Shown one piece after another: positions 39,401 to 48,939 of a stretch of DNA of 64,000 bases (the stretch's first letter is position 1; each line of letters begins with the position of its first letter). The DNA is taken from positions 2,914,001-2,978,000 of the forward strand of contig JACKAQ010000001.1 of the NCBI GenBank assembly GCA_020634975.1, in the 5' to 3' direction. Below the pieces are notes generated by a model that did not search any database, was not told the origin of the DNA, and was given only the letters and a program-made list of their open reading frames with translations. The DNA is from JACKAQ01 sp020634975 [NCBI: Calditrichia bacterium] (lineage in GTDB: Bacteria; Calditrichota; Calditrichia; RBG-13-44-9). A program made the position numbers and the translations under genes.

Positions 39401-39820
39401 CCCGGTAAAATCAACACGCCTAACGACGTGTTCGAATTTACAGCACCTGCTGTTGTGAAAAGCGAAGATCTGGCGAAAGAGGATGTTGATAACATTAACG
39501 TGTTCCCGAACCCGTATTATGCACAAAATCCTTCAGAAACCAGCCGCTTTAACCGTTTTGTAACCTTCACAAACATGCCCGAAACCGGCAGTATTACGGT
39601 TCGTATTTTCTCGCTGTCAGGTGTTCAGGTACGTAAACTGACCGAAAGCGACAAAATTACGTCCGATAGCCAGTTTATGCGCTGGGATCTGCGTAACGAG
39701 TCCGGTCTGCCAGTTGCAAGCGGTATTTACATGGTTCACGTTGAAATGCCCGATCTGGGCGCAACCAAGGTCTTAAAAGTGTTTGTTGTTCAGGGCGAAG
39801 AAATTCTGCAATATTTCTAA
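36405..39820 (+). pseudogene. Secreted C-terminal sorting-domain protein, multiply frameshifted
   Basis: This is a large extracellular protein of about 1130 residues when repaired. The N-terminal block (36405-37160) has a signal peptide (MVFGMLWFISTGVLLA). Later blocks include 37392-37691, 37741-37956, 38105-38590 (fibronectin-like, PLHAGNEYYFAVTAYNAKD) and 39047-39820. The last block carries the C-terminal sorting domain: NVFPNPYYAQNPSETSRFNR ... LRNESGLPVASGIYMVHVE, typical of proteins exported by a type IX-like route. At least eight frame slips are spread over 37.0-39.4 kb, several in or next to short homopolymers. It lies between the TonB receptor and the PorV-like gene. Enzymatic function: none seen. 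Confidence 0.65.
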
Positions 39821-39895
39821 TCGTTGCATAATTTAAATCACTTAGAACGAAGCATTTTTAAAAACCTGTTATAGCAAATGATTAAAGGAGTAGAT

Positions 39896-40930
39896 ATGAA
39901 AACAAGAAAGATGATTAGCATCATTGCACTCGCAGTGACTGCCTTCTTCTTAGGGGTATCCCCGCTGTATGGCGGCGACCCTGCCCGGATCGGAACTGCT
40001 GGTGGCGATCAATTGCTCGTTCCGGTTGGCGCTCGTGATTTAGGAATGGGCGGCTCCAACGTGGCATTCTCGTCCGGCTTAGATGCTATCTATTGGAACC
40101 CGGCTGGTTTTTCTTCGCAGAAAAGCAATGCAATGGGTACTTTCTCAACAATGTCTGTTTTTAATGATGTCAACGTTAACTATCTTGCTTTGGGCTTCAA
40201 CGCCGGCCGTATGGGCCATGTTGGATTCAGCATCAAAGCATTTGATTTCGGCGACATTCCATTAACAACAAATGAAGACTATAATGGCTCCTCCGGAGCA
40301 ACGTTTTCGCCTTCATTTATGACAATGGCTGTTACCTATTCCCGTAAAGTAAACGATGCCATTCAGGTTGGTCTTACGGGTAAATTGGTAAACGAAAGCG
40401 TGCCGCGCGCCAGCGCCAGCGCATTCGCGTTTGATGTTGGTATTCAGTATCACGAACTGGGTGGTTTCAATGGCCTTTCCATGGGCTTGGTTGTAAAAAA
40501 CATTGGAACCAACTTGCAGTATGGCGGTTCGGCGTTCCTGATCCAGCAATCCGGAACCGGTGCAGCAAGCTTTGTGGAAATCCCCACAGCTTCGCATCAG
40601 TTGCCGGCAAACATTGAGTTGGGTGTTGGCTATCGCCGTGATATCAACGAGCAAAACAGCATCGTTTTTAACGGCAATTTTGTCAGCAATAACTTCGGTA
40701 ACGACGATTTCAAATTCGGTGCTGAATATTCTTATTCAGACCTGATTTTCCTGCGTGGCGGTTATTTGGCTACCCAGAAAATCGATTCCGAAGACCAGCT
40801 CTATCGCTTTACCCTTGGTGTTGGCCTGAATTACAACTACGGTGGCACCAACCTCGCGTTAGACTATGCCTTCCGCGATTCCCAGTATTTCGATGGCAAC
40901 AACCTGTTCTCATTGACGGTTGGATTCTAA
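39896..40930 (+). CDS. PorV/PorQ family outer-membrane protein
   Basis: This 344-residue protein, started at ATG 39896 (AAAGGAG about 9 bases upstream; a weaker ATG lies at 39878), has a signal peptide and then the PorV/PorQ opening: GGDQLLVPVGARDLGMGGSNVA, followed by ALDAIYWNPAG-like text (LDAIYWNPAGFSS). The remainder is a beta-barrel that ends in FSLTVGF. In Bacteroidota PorV shuttles cargo from the type IX secretion pore to the surface attachment complex. Here it directly follows a sorting-domain protein and is probably co-transcribed with it. A strong terminator follows. Confidence 0.85.
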   Translation: MKTRKMISIIALAVTAFFLGVSPLYGGDPARIGTAGGDQLLVPVGARDLGMGGSNVAFSSGLDAIYWNPAGFSSQKSNAMGTFSTMSVFNDVNVNYLALGFNAGRMGHVGFSIKAFDFGDIPLTTNEDYNGSSGATFSPSFMTMAVTYSRKVNDAIQVGLTGKLVNESVPRASASAFAFDVGIQYHELGGFNGLSMGLVVKNIGTNLQYGGSAFLIQQSGTGAASFVEIPTASHQLPANIELGVGYRRDINEQNSIVFNGNFVSNNFGNDDFKFGAEYSYSDLIFLRGGYLATQKIDSEDQLYRFTLGVGLNYNYGGTNLALDYAFRDSQYFDGNNLFSLTVGF

Positions 40931-40953
40931 TATCTGAAATACATTTTTTCTGC

Positions 40954-40987
40954 AAAAAGGCTGGCTTTTGCCAGCCTTTTTGTTTTT
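40954..40987 (+). terminator. Rho-independent terminator after the PorV-like gene
   Basis: AAAAGGCTGGC-TTTT-GCCAGCCTTTT is a perfect hairpin followed by TGTTTTT, 24 bases after the stop codon. It ends the TonB-sorting-PorV transcript. Confidence 0.9.
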
Positions 40988-41160
40988 AGGGACAAACTGG
41001 AAATCCCATAATTGGGGTATGGAATATCTCATCAAAATTGTTTAAATTGGTGCATGGTTGAGCGAATCGACATTTTGATGCTTCTCTCAATCGGTTGGTT
41101 TAAGGCCTATTTTGAGGTGATGCATTGTATCCGAATTAAACAATTAATCGAGGTGTTCCG

Positions 41161-42513
41161 TTGAAAAAAATATTAACTAAATTAATTTTTACTTCTGTTA
41201 TTATTGCACTGTTTTGCCAAATCGCTGTTGCCAAGGATGTTCGGATGTTTCTGGATTTTGCCCGCTTCCGCTACGATGAACATCACACATATCTCGAAAT
41301 TTATTACATGCTCTATAATCTGGATCCCAATCAGGTGGGTACCCGCGAAGTCAATCTTGAATTCTATTTGCAAGATATCTCAAAAGATTCGTTATTGGCA
41401 AAAAATAACCTGAAAGTTACGATGGAACCACCATCGGCAACAGGAGAAAACGGAATTCAGGGGAGTGTGATAAAAACGGTTTTGCCGGAGGGGCGTTACA
41501 GCATCAAAATGGTCCGGATGTCGGATGATAAAATGACGGGTATCGACTCCTTATATCACGAAATTACGGCACCTACTTTCTCGAAAGAAAATAAAATCGT
41601 GTTAAGCGATATCGAATTGTGCTCCAATATTAAAACAGGCGCAGTAAATCGTAATGGGTTATTTTATAAAAATACGATGGAAGTTTACCCAAATCCGATG
41701 CGAATGTATAATGAAGAAACGCCACGCCTATTTTACTATCTCGAAATGTATAATTTGAAAAGTGAAGTTCCCGGCGCAAAAGTAGATGTCGAAATTGCCA
41801 TTGCCGATACCGATGGCAAAATTATTACCAACAAACGCTACAGTAAAAATCAGACTCAGGAATCGGCCGTTGAAGTTGGCAGTTTTGATGTTTCTGATTA
41901 CAAAAACGGATTATATACCCTTATTTACGCTGTCGTTGATAAAACATCGAATTATTCGGTTTACACCCGGGCAAATTTTTACATTATGAAACCCGGACAA
42001 ACCGATCAGGAATTTCTGACCTTATTTCCGCAAAGCGAGTTTGCAACTGCATCGGAAGCCGAACTGGACGAAATGTTTGATCAGGCAGGGTATATTGCCA
42101 ATAAAGAAGAAGTGCAAATTTATCAAAGCCTAGATACCGTTGAGTCCAAACGTATGTTCCTCTTCCGCTTTTGGGCGGACCGTGAGCAGGAAAGCCCCGG
42201 TTTACGGCACGAATATTACGCGCGTGTCGCATACGCAAATGATTTGTATGCATTTTCCACACTCGATGGCTGGGAATCGGATCGCGGCAGAATTTATGTT
42301 AAATATGGCGAGCCGAATCAGATCGACCGTCAACCCAATAGCAGGGAATATCGCCCCTACATCGTCTGGTTTTATCACAATCTGGATGGCGGTGCCAGAT
42401 TCCTGTTTATTGACGAATCTGGTTTCGGCGATTACCGGCTGGTTAGTTCCACCCTTCGCGGTGAAATTTACGATGCCAGCTATGACGAATTACTGTTAAA
42501 CTCTCAGCCGTAA
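41161..42513 (+). CDS. GWxTD domain-containing protein (second copy)
   Basis: This 450-residue protein begins at TTG 41161 (KKILTKLIFTSVIIALFCQIAVA signal peptide, with GAGG upstream). A long beta-rich body follows, and the C-terminal GWxTD-type domain is marked by DGWESDRGRIYVKYGEPNQI near residue 375 and by PYIVWFYHNLDGG. It is related in layout to the protein at 31307 on the other strand, but the two are clearly divergent. It should be secreted or surface-bound. A terminator follows. The role of the domain is unknown. Confidence 0.8.
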   Translation: MKKILTKLIFTSVIIALFCQIAVAKDVRMFLDFARFRYDEHHTYLEIYYMLYNLDPNQVGTREVNLEFYLQDISKDSLLAKNNLKVTMEPPSATGENGIQGSVIKTVLPEGRYSIKMVRMSDDKMTGIDSLYHEITAPTFSKENKIVLSDIELCSNIKTGAVNRNGLFYKNTMEVYPNPMRMYNEETPRLFYYLEMYNLKSEVPGAKVDVEIAIADTDGKIITNKRYSKNQTQESAVEVGSFDVSDYKNGLYTLIYAVVDKTSNYSVYTRANFYIMKPGQTDQEFLTLFPQSEFATASEAELDEMFDQAGYIANKEEVQIYQSLDTVESKRMFLFRFWADREQESPGLRHEYYARVAYANDLYAFSTLDGWESDRGRIYVKYGEPNQIDRQPNSREYRPYIVWFYHNLDGGARFLFIDESGFGDYRLVSSTLRGEIYDASYDELLLNSQP

Positions 42514-42556
42514 TTTATGTAACCTGTTGATTATTTTGTAAATCTGCGATACATTG

Positions 42557-42598
42557 AAAGTCCACCCAAAGCAGGCGCTTTCCGGTGGACTTTTTTTT
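42557..42598 (+). terminator. Rho-independent terminator after the second GWxTD gene
   Basis: AAAGTCCACC pairs with GGTGGACTTT over ten bases and is followed by a run of T residues (eight in total), 43 bases after the stop. Confidence 0.9.
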
Positions 42599-42634
42599 GA
42601 TCACTGAAACGGTAACGAAAAAGGGTAATCGTTT

Positions 42635-43750
42635 ATGACAGTACAGCAGCAATTTGTTCGGTTTTTGGTAATTATCATTTCTGGTATAATAATCGTAAGT
42701 TGCGGTAGTTTCGATTCATCCAAAGAAACAATGTTCCGTAGCGATTTGCAAAATACGGGTGTCATTAAAAACCAATCCCCGATCAATAAACGCCCAAAGC
42801 TGAAATGGGAATTTAAAACGACCGACTGGATTTTTGCATCGCCGGTTATCGCAAATAATAAAATTTTGGTGCCGGTCACCAACGGTCAGTTTTTTGCGCT
42901 GGACATGAACAGCGAGAAATTATGGGAATATCGTGCGAATGGAACGTTGTATTCCACACCGGCAGTCGTTGACAATATGGTTTACATCGGAACGATGGAA
43001 GGTCGTATGATTTGTATTGACATCGAAAACGGACAGGAAATCTGGCAAACCGCAACAGAAGGTAAAGACGGTGTTTATGCCTCGCCCAAAGTTGTTGATA
43101 AAACAGTATATTATGCCAGTAGCGACGGCCATTATTATGCATTAAACCGGGAATCCGGCGAAGTTTTTTGGCGGGTCGATACCGGCGCAAAAATTTTCGG
43201 AACACCGGCAATCAGCGGTAACAATGCGTTTATCACCAACGAGGATGGCTGGTTATATTGTGTCGATCTGCTATCCGGCAAAGAAAAATGGAAAAAACAA
43301 TTCTCCGGGAATATTTTGGGATCACCTGCGTTGACAGATACCCTGTTGGTTTTTGGCGGCATGAACGGCAGCATATATTGCCTCAGCCAAAATAGCGGCG
43401 AAACCGTTTGGCAGTTTGGCACCGGACACGCTGTTTCCACCGCTCCGGTGATCAGCAATGGCACGGTTTACATCGGCAGTTGGGACACGCATTTTTATGC
43501 CCTGAATTTGGAAACCGGTGCCCGGAAATGGCAATTTGAATGTGATGATCAGATTTTGGGCTCTGCCGCGCTGGTCGAAAATGTTCTCTATTTTGGTGAT
43601 AAAGGCGGCAACGTATACGCGTTGGATGCCCGAAACGGATTGGAATATTGGCGATTTAAAGCGGAATTCAGCGTCTCCTGCACGCCGCTGGTTCACGATG
43701 GTGTGATTTATTTCGGAAGCCAGGATCGCAAGTTATACGCACTACAATAA
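42635..43750 (+). CDS. PQQ-binding-like beta-propeller lipoprotein
   Basis: This 371-residue protein has a lipoprotein signal (LVIIISGIIIVSC, cysteine near residue 23) and about seven WD/PQQ-like beta-propeller blades, each with a short motif of the type G-x-x-Y-A-L-D/N (FYALNLETGARKWQF, VYALDARNGLEYWRF) and a tryptophan-rich W-x-F/Y segment. It resembles BamB and PQQ-type propellers but lacks dehydrogenase active-site features that I could recognise. It opens a plus-strand group with two multihaem cytochromes (4-base gap to the first). It is likely periplasmic-facing and lipid-anchored. Confidence 0.8.
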   Translation: MTVQQQFVRFLVIIISGIIIVSCGSFDSSKETMFRSDLQNTGVIKNQSPINKRPKLKWEFKTTDWIFASPVIANNKILVPVTNGQFFALDMNSEKLWEYRANGTLYSTPAVVDNMVYIGTMEGRMICIDIENGQEIWQTATEGKDGVYASPKVVDKTVYYASSDGHYYALNRESGEVFWRVDTGAKIFGTPAISGNNAFITNEDGWLYCVDLLSGKEKWKKQFSGNILGSPALTDTLLVFGGMNGSIYCLSQNSGETVWQFGTGHAVSTAPVISNGTVYIGSWDTHFYALNLETGARKWQFECDDQILGSAALVENVLYFGDKGGNVYALDARNGLEYWRFKAEFSVSCTPLVHDGVIYFGSQDRKLYALQ

Positions 43751-43754
43751 CCCG

Positions 43755-45461
43755 ATGACACAAATTTTGAAATCAAATGTAATATGCAAACGGATCGCCG
43801 AATTTGTTGCGGCAACCTTTCTATGTTTCAGTAATGCACTGTTTGCATCGCCGCAAGTGCCGGACTCGCTGATCGCGGAACTGGGTTGCGCCGGCTGCCA
43901 CGCCAATTTGCCTGCGACACATCTGACAGCGCAAATTCCGGATTTGAGCTTTGCCGGATTGCGATACCAACCCGCCTATTTGTTTGAATATCTGCAAAAT
44001 CCTCAAAAAATACGGAAGCACATCGGGAATTCCCGAATGCCTGATTTTCACCTGCAACCCGATGAGGCATTGGCGCTAACCCTTTTTTTGAGCGAACAAC
44101 AATTTGTACCGCAGAGCGCCGGTGAAATTCCCGAGACGCTCCAAAAATGGGAAAATCCGGCTGTCGAGATTTCGGAAATTGATCAAAAAATTCGCAGCGA
44201 ATACGCCTGTTTGAGCTGCCACAGTTTCAACGGTGCAGGTGAACAGATTTCCGTAGATTTGGCAACTATCGGTTACCGGCTAAAACCGGAATTTGTGCAA
44301 CAATATCTCGCATCGCCGGCGGTTTTTGGCATTGCCGCAGCGGTGATGCCGCCCCAGTTTTTTGCGCCGGAAAATGCGTTCGAACCGCGTTATCCCGATG
44401 CTGCCACCCGCGTTCAGAATCTGACTGCATTTCTGATGGCAACTGGAAAAGAGCAGCGCAGCAAAATGGAGCAGGTTTTTGCTGCCGCAAAAGAAAAATT
44501 TCCGGCGGCAACGGTTGCGACCGGCGAAACTATTTTCCGGTCACAACAGTGCGTTGGCTGCCATAACCATTCGCAAATTTCTGCAGCAAATCGGCAATTA
44601 GCGCCGGATTTAACGGGACTTGGCGATCGGGTTCAACCGGAATGGCTGAAAGAATATCTGAAAAAATCGCACGCGATCCGCCCGTTCGGATACCAGCCGG
44701 GGAGCGGCAGCCGAATGCCGGATTTCCGGTTGACAGATGCGGAAGCCGAAACCATCGCAGCGTATTTGCTGACCGTAAAATCGTCCCGAAGATTGCCGGA
44801 AATCCCTTTTGAAATCACGCCGCTTTCGGGATTTTCGATGAATAAAACCACCCAATTGCTGAATGAAAAATTGCCCTGCATCGGTTGCCACACGATTGGC
44901 GAAACGGGCGGGAAAATCGGGCCAAACCTGAATTCAGTAAATTTGCGATTGATGCCCGATTACCTCTGGGCAATTATTTCCGATCCGCAGGCCGTGCTGC
45001 CTCACAACCACATGCCCAAAATTCCCATGCCGGAAAGCTGGCGTGAGAATATTTTTAAGTTTTTGCATCAACAAAGTAATGCCGCAACAACAACCGAAGC
45101 TACGTACTTATCACTGGTCAACCACCCGGTTACGCTGCCCGGTGAAAATAAAAATACGGCTGAGCTGTACGCTCAAATGTGTGGCATCTGCCACGGCGAA
45201 ACCGGCGATGGCAACGGCTACAACGCCCGCTATTTGCCCGTTTCACCCACGGCTCACAGCGATTCAGCCTATATGTCCACCCGGCAGGATGCCGCATTGT
45301 ATGATGGCATCGCCGCCGGCGGATTTGTAATGAACCGTAGCCACGCCATGCCGCCATTTCTGGAAACGTTAACCAAAGCGCAAATTGCCGATTTAGTGAA
45401 ATATATGCGTAAGCTATGCAATTGCGAAGCGCCGAGCTGGTCGCGGGATGGCAGCCGATGA
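43755..45461 (+). CDS. Five-haem c-type cytochrome
   Basis: This 568-residue secreted protein has an N-terminal signal peptide (EFVAATFLCFSNALFA) and five CxxCH haem-binding motifs: CAGCH, CLSCH, CVGCH, CIGCH and CGICH. Repeated RMPDF or HMPK segments supply methionine axial ligands, so the protein looks like a chain of mono-haem cytochrome c domains. Spacing shows roughly one haem domain per 100 residues. It is probably a periplasmic electron carrier. It is four bases after the PQQ-type lipoprotein and overlaps the next multihaem gene by four bases (ATGA), so these three genes should be one operon. Confidence 0.9.
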   Translation: MTQILKSNVICKRIAEFVAATFLCFSNALFASPQVPDSLIAELGCAGCHANLPATHLTAQIPDLSFAGLRYQPAYLFEYLQNPQKIRKHIGNSRMPDFHLQPDEALALTLFLSEQQFVPQSAGEIPETLQKWENPAVEISEIDQKIRSEYACLSCHSFNGAGEQISVDLATIGYRLKPEFVQQYLASPAVFGIAAAVMPPQFFAPENAFEPRYPDAATRVQNLTAFLMATGKEQRSKMEQVFAAAKEKFPAATVATGETIFRSQQCVGCHNHSQISAANRQLAPDLTGLGDRVQPEWLKEYLKKSHAIRPFGYQPGSGSRMPDFRLTDAEAETIAAYLLTVKSSRRLPEIPFEITPLSGFSMNKTTQLLNEKLPCIGCHTIGETGGKIGPNLNSVNLRLMPDYLWAIISDPQAVLPHNHMPKIPMPESWRENIFKFLHQQSNAATTTEATYLSLVNHPVTLPGENKNTAELYAQMCGICHGETGDGNGYNARYLPVSPTAHSDSAYMSTRQDAALYDGIAAGGFVMNRSHAMPPFLETLTKAQIADLVKYMRKLCNCEAPSWSRDGSR

Positions 45462-47557
45462 AAACAAATTTGAGAAGGCAACCGCTGATCTGGGTAAGTT
45501 TTGTTTTTGCGATGAGTTTTTTTTCCATTGTTTTCTCTGGCTGTGGTGGCGAAAACAGCGATAAACCAATCAAATTTCCGGCGGTAAAACCCTACTCGTC
45601 AACCGAAATTGCCAGAGAAGATTTTGTGGGTGCCGCAGTTTGCGGCGGTTGCCATGAAGCGCAATATCTTGAATGGAAGGAATCAACCCACGGAAAAGCC
45701 GGCGGTGAGCCGGATGCAGTGAAAATTATCGCCAAATTTGACGGGCAACCCCTCCGGTTTAAAGATGCGACAGTCACTCCGCTAAAACGCGACGGTAAAT
45801 ATTTTTTTGCGATCGAGCCGAACGGACAGCCAACATTTGAAATTCCGGTAGTTGCTGTAGTGGGGGGCGGGCACATGGTTGGCGGCGGCACACAAACATT
45901 TTTTGTGCAGGCGCCGGATGGCACAATGCGATTTTTGCCGTTCGATTTTAGTCGACATCGCGGCATCTGGTTTGCGCAACTCCGCGATAATTTGCACTGG
46001 ATGCCCATTTCTGAAAATATCGCGCTGACCGATTTGGCAAATTGGCCGCCCCACCGCATGTTGGGCTCGCTGGAAAATTATTCGAACTGCCAAAATTGTC
46101 ACGCCAGTCAGGTGACCGTTGCGCTGAATGCGGAAACGCAGCGCTACGAAACGGAATACACCAGTCTCAGCATCAACTGCGAATCGTGCCACGGTCCGGG
46201 AAAACAGCATGTGATACTGATGAATCAGCCCGGACATGAAACATTTGAAAATATTGGACTTAACTCGCTCGCCACGCTGAGCAAAGATGCCTCGCTGGAG
46301 CTGTGTTTTCGCTGTCACGCCATCAAAGATGAACTGCAACCGGGTTACATCGACGGCAAACCGTTGGAAGATTATTTCTCGCTGAAATTGCCGTTGCTGG
46401 CGGAGGAGCAGCACACCGTTGACGGGCGCGTGATCGGGTTCAGTTATCAGGAAAACCACCTGTTCAGCGATTGCTACATCAACGGATCGATGACTTGCGT
46501 GGATTGCCACTCGCCGCATTCGCTGAATTATCGCGATAATTTCGGCAAACCGCTGGCCAGCCGCTTCGATGACGGTCAGTGTACCGGTTGCCATCCGAGT
46601 TACATCGATTCGCCGGAGCACACCAAACATCCCATGAATTCCGATGGCAGCCGCTGCGTGCATTGCCACATGCCGTATTTGCAGGAAAAAGGGGTCGGTA
46701 GCGAAATTCCATACGCGCGTTCGGATCACACCATCGCCATTCCACGTCCAGCGTTTGATGCATCGATAGGGCTGGAAAACGCCTGCCAGAAATGCCATCA
46801 AAATATGTCGATAGATCAGTTGGAAGCAAAAACCCGCGAATGGTATGGCGATCTGAAACCTCGGAACGCAGTGGTGCAGGCGTTTATTGATGCGCTGAAC
46901 ATCCGCGATCACAAAACAGCCGCAGATCTGCTGTTGCAGCCCGATGCGCGGCACCCGATTGCCCAGGTGCGCTCGCTGTTTGTCTATATTCGCCGCTTTT
47001 TGCGTGCCCAAATGAGCAATGGTGATCCGGTTGTGATTGACAAATTGCGCCAGCTTGCCCACAGCACCGATGTCGATTTGAAAGCGTTTTCGTTGATGGC
47101 GCTGCATTTTGGATATGGCAATAATCTGGATGTGAGGCAATTTTTGCACGATCAGCTTGCCGCGCTCGGTGCGCAGGATTTCCCGGTTCGGCGGCGCTGG
47201 GTGTTGGGGTTGGATTATCTGGGGACGCAATATTTTCTGAACAACGATTTGCAGAGTGCAATTGTGTGCTACCAAAAAGCATTGGACATTCAGCCGGATG
47301 AGTATTTTGTTCTGCTGAATCTGGCGCAGGTGTTTCGGCAATTGCCCAATATTTCCGCTGCTGCTGAATGCTATGAAAAGCTGATTGAACTGAAGCCGCA
47401 ATCGATATCGCTGTATCTGGAATTGAGCGATGTGTATTTGCAAAACGGGCAAGCTCAACAAGCGCGGGAAACCGTCGAAAACGGTTTGCGAATCTCCCCG
47501 GATAACCCGGATTTACAACAGCAACTCACCCGAATTGAACGGCAACTGTCCAATTAA
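45458..47557 (+). CDS. Eight-haem cytochrome with TPR tail
   Basis: This 699-residue protein starts at ATG 45458, overlapping the upstream stop. The lipoprotein-type signal (FVFAMSFFSIVFSGC) suggests anchoring. Eight CxxCH motifs are visible: CGGCH, CQNCH, CESCH, CFRCH, CVDCH, CTGCH, CVHCH, CQKCH, with the first in the cytochrome c554-like context CGGCHEAQYLEWKESTHG. The last 230 residues have HEAT/TPR-like helices (IVCYQKALDIQPDEYFVLL, YEKLIELKPQSISLYLELS). Octahaem proteins of this style take part in respiratory electron flow; the TPR tail may bind a partner. A terminator follows. The terminal acceptor is not known. Confidence 0.9.
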   Translation: MKTNLRRQPLIWVSFVFAMSFFSIVFSGCGGENSDKPIKFPAVKPYSSTEIAREDFVGAAVCGGCHEAQYLEWKESTHGKAGGEPDAVKIIAKFDGQPLRFKDATVTPLKRDGKYFFAIEPNGQPTFEIPVVAVVGGGHMVGGGTQTFFVQAPDGTMRFLPFDFSRHRGIWFAQLRDNLHWMPISENIALTDLANWPPHRMLGSLENYSNCQNCHASQVTVALNAETQRYETEYTSLSINCESCHGPGKQHVILMNQPGHETFENIGLNSLATLSKDASLELCFRCHAIKDELQPGYIDGKPLEDYFSLKLPLLAEEQHTVDGRVIGFSYQENHLFSDCYINGSMTCVDCHSPHSLNYRDNFGKPLASRFDDGQCTGCHPSYIDSPEHTKHPMNSDGSRCVHCHMPYLQEKGVGSEIPYARSDHTIAIPRPAFDASIGLENACQKCHQNMSIDQLEAKTREWYGDLKPRNAVVQAFIDALNIRDHKTAADLLLQPDARHPIAQVRSLFVYIRRFLRAQMSNGDPVVIDKLRQLAHSTDVDLKAFSLMALHFGYGNNLDVRQFLHDQLAALGAQDFPVRRRWVLGLDYLGTQYFLNNDLQSAIVCYQKALDIQPDEYFVLLNLAQVFRQLPNISAAAECYEKLIELKPQSISLYLELSDVYLQNGQAQQARETVENGLRISPDNPDLQQQLTRIERQLSN

Positions 47558-47583
47558 ATGTGTTTGAAAATATGTCAGTAAAT

Positions 47584-47613
47584 AAAAAAGGGCGAAAAAA
47601 ATCGCCCTTTTTT
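47584..47613. terminator. Bidirectional terminator between convergent genes
   Basis: AAAAAAGGGCGA-N6-TCGCCCTTTTTT is a near-perfect hairpin with T-runs on both strands. It serves the haem operon (plus) and the gene at 47646 (minus). Confidence 0.9.
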
Positions 47614-47645
47614 ATTGCGTAATTATTTGTTTGTATGGTGTTTAT

Positions 47646-48734
47646 CTAAAATCCATACATCAGTGTCGCGTTAAATGTGTTGGTATCCGAGAAGTTGTAA
47701 TCTGTAAAAATGTTTACCCCAAAAAGGTTTAAACCCAATCCCAAAACAAACCGGGATTTGTTATCGCCTTCCAGCTCAATTGAAATCGGAAATGTATTTC
47801 CCGGAGAGGGTTCGTAATCGTAACTAATATCCATATTCGATTTTTCGATGAGGAATCCGGCGTATGGCGTTACGCTGGCAGCAAAAGTGCCGAAGGTTTT
47901 GCTGGCATTCAAGCCAAAAGCCGTTGTGGTGACATCCAGAATACCAGTGCCGATTTCCAGTGTCTGGGTAAAAAACGAGAGTGAAAGATCGACCGGTAAT
48001 TGAGCGTTTAGCAAAGCAGCTGGATTGTGCTGAATGCCGAAACCAAAATACGCCAGTTCACCCACTTCTTCATTAATTTTAATGTTGGGCAGCCAGCGAA
48101 ATGTCGCCTGTGTGCCATAAAATGTCCCAATACTTAGTTGTGGCACAACCGTCGGGAAAATGCCGGGATCATTTAAAACACCGCGAACATCTTCTAAATT
48201 GATGGTTTGTTCAGGCACTGTAAACGTTTGCCCTTGCACAGTAACTTGCTGCTCGGGATATCGAATGACCAAAAAATCATCTTCGCTGCCAAAAACAGTG
48301 GGGCTGGTAATTTCGTTTTTCAAATCAATATCACCGGACATCAGTCCATTTTTGATCTCATTTTGCAACGCAGTATTTGAAGTTATGGACTGTGCAACAG
48401 ATGTTGCGCTCGATTCGCTGAGCGGAAAAAAGATATCGATCAATTGAAACACCTGTTCATCCGAATCGATAAATGCGCCTGCACCAACCAATCCGAATCG
48501 GATGTCCAATCCTTTAATTTTGTTTTCGGGTGCCAAATTTATCCAACCGGTATTGAGATTTGCACCAACAGCGTTGGTTAATGGTTGTATAAATTTTTTC
48601 AGCGGATCTTCTGGTAACGATTCTATTGTGTCCTCAACATCTTGTGCGAAAATTGGTTGCACAACCAGTAAGGCGAAAAATACAATACTCAAAAACCGTG
48701 CAATCTCATTCATTCGAGTAGAGAAATTATCCAT
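47646..48734 (-). CDS. Secreted beta-barrel protein (DUF6588-like)
   Basis: This 362-residue protein starts at ATG 48734, eight bases after GGGAG, and has a signal peptide (FLSIVFFALLVVQPIFA, cut before QDVE). The rest reads as an alternating barrel or beta-rich protein and ends in NTFNATLMYGF with a terminal aromatic, as in outer-membrane barrels. I associate it with the DUF6588 family from overall layout, with moderate confidence. It is alone on its strand between the haem operon and the lon-dnaJ operon. Function unknown. Confidence 0.65.
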   Translation of the reverse strand: MDNFSTRMNEIARFLSIVFFALLVVQPIFAQDVEDTIESLPEDPLKKFIQPLTNAVGANLNTGWINLAPENKIKGLDIRFGLVGAGAFIDSDEQVFQLIDIFFPLSESSATSVAQSITSNTALQNEIKNGLMSGDIDLKNEITSPTVFGSEDDFLVIRYPEQQVTVQGQTFTVPEQTINLEDVRGVLNDPGIFPTVVPQLSIGTFYGTQATFRWLPNIKINEEVGELAYFGFGIQHNPAALLNAQLPVDLSLSFFTQTLEIGTGILDVTTTAFGLNASKTFGTFAASVTPYAGFLIEKSNMDISYDYEPSPGNTFPISIELEGDNKSRFVLGLGLNLFGVNIFTDYNFSDTNTFNATLMYGF

Positions 48735-48847
48735 AAATCAGACTCCCTTAGTTGGTTAAATTGTGTTGAAAAATGATGTTAAAGATAAATCACATTTTAA
48801 GGAAAATGACATTTTTCTTAAAAATTTACATTTTTTAACTGTTGCAA

Positions 48848-48881
48848 AACCAGAAAGAGCGTGCTATTACCCGCTCTTTCT
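48848..48881 (-). terminator. Likely terminator of the lon-dnaJ operon
   Basis: On the minus strand AGAAAGAGCG-N10-CGCTCTTTCT forms a ten-pair hairpin followed by GGTTTT, 59 bases after the dnaJ stop codon. Confidence 0.55.
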
Positions 48882-48939
48882 GAAGTAATAATGGCGTTTG
48901 ATTAAAAAAATTAAAACGTGGGTCAAGTGAGGAAATGTA

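Noticed and set aside
45782-47461. A 559-codon open frame on the minus strand across the eight-haem cytochrome gene
   Set aside because: It is antisense to a clear CxxCH gene; the composition, rich in H, Q and R, is that of a codon shadow, with no motif.
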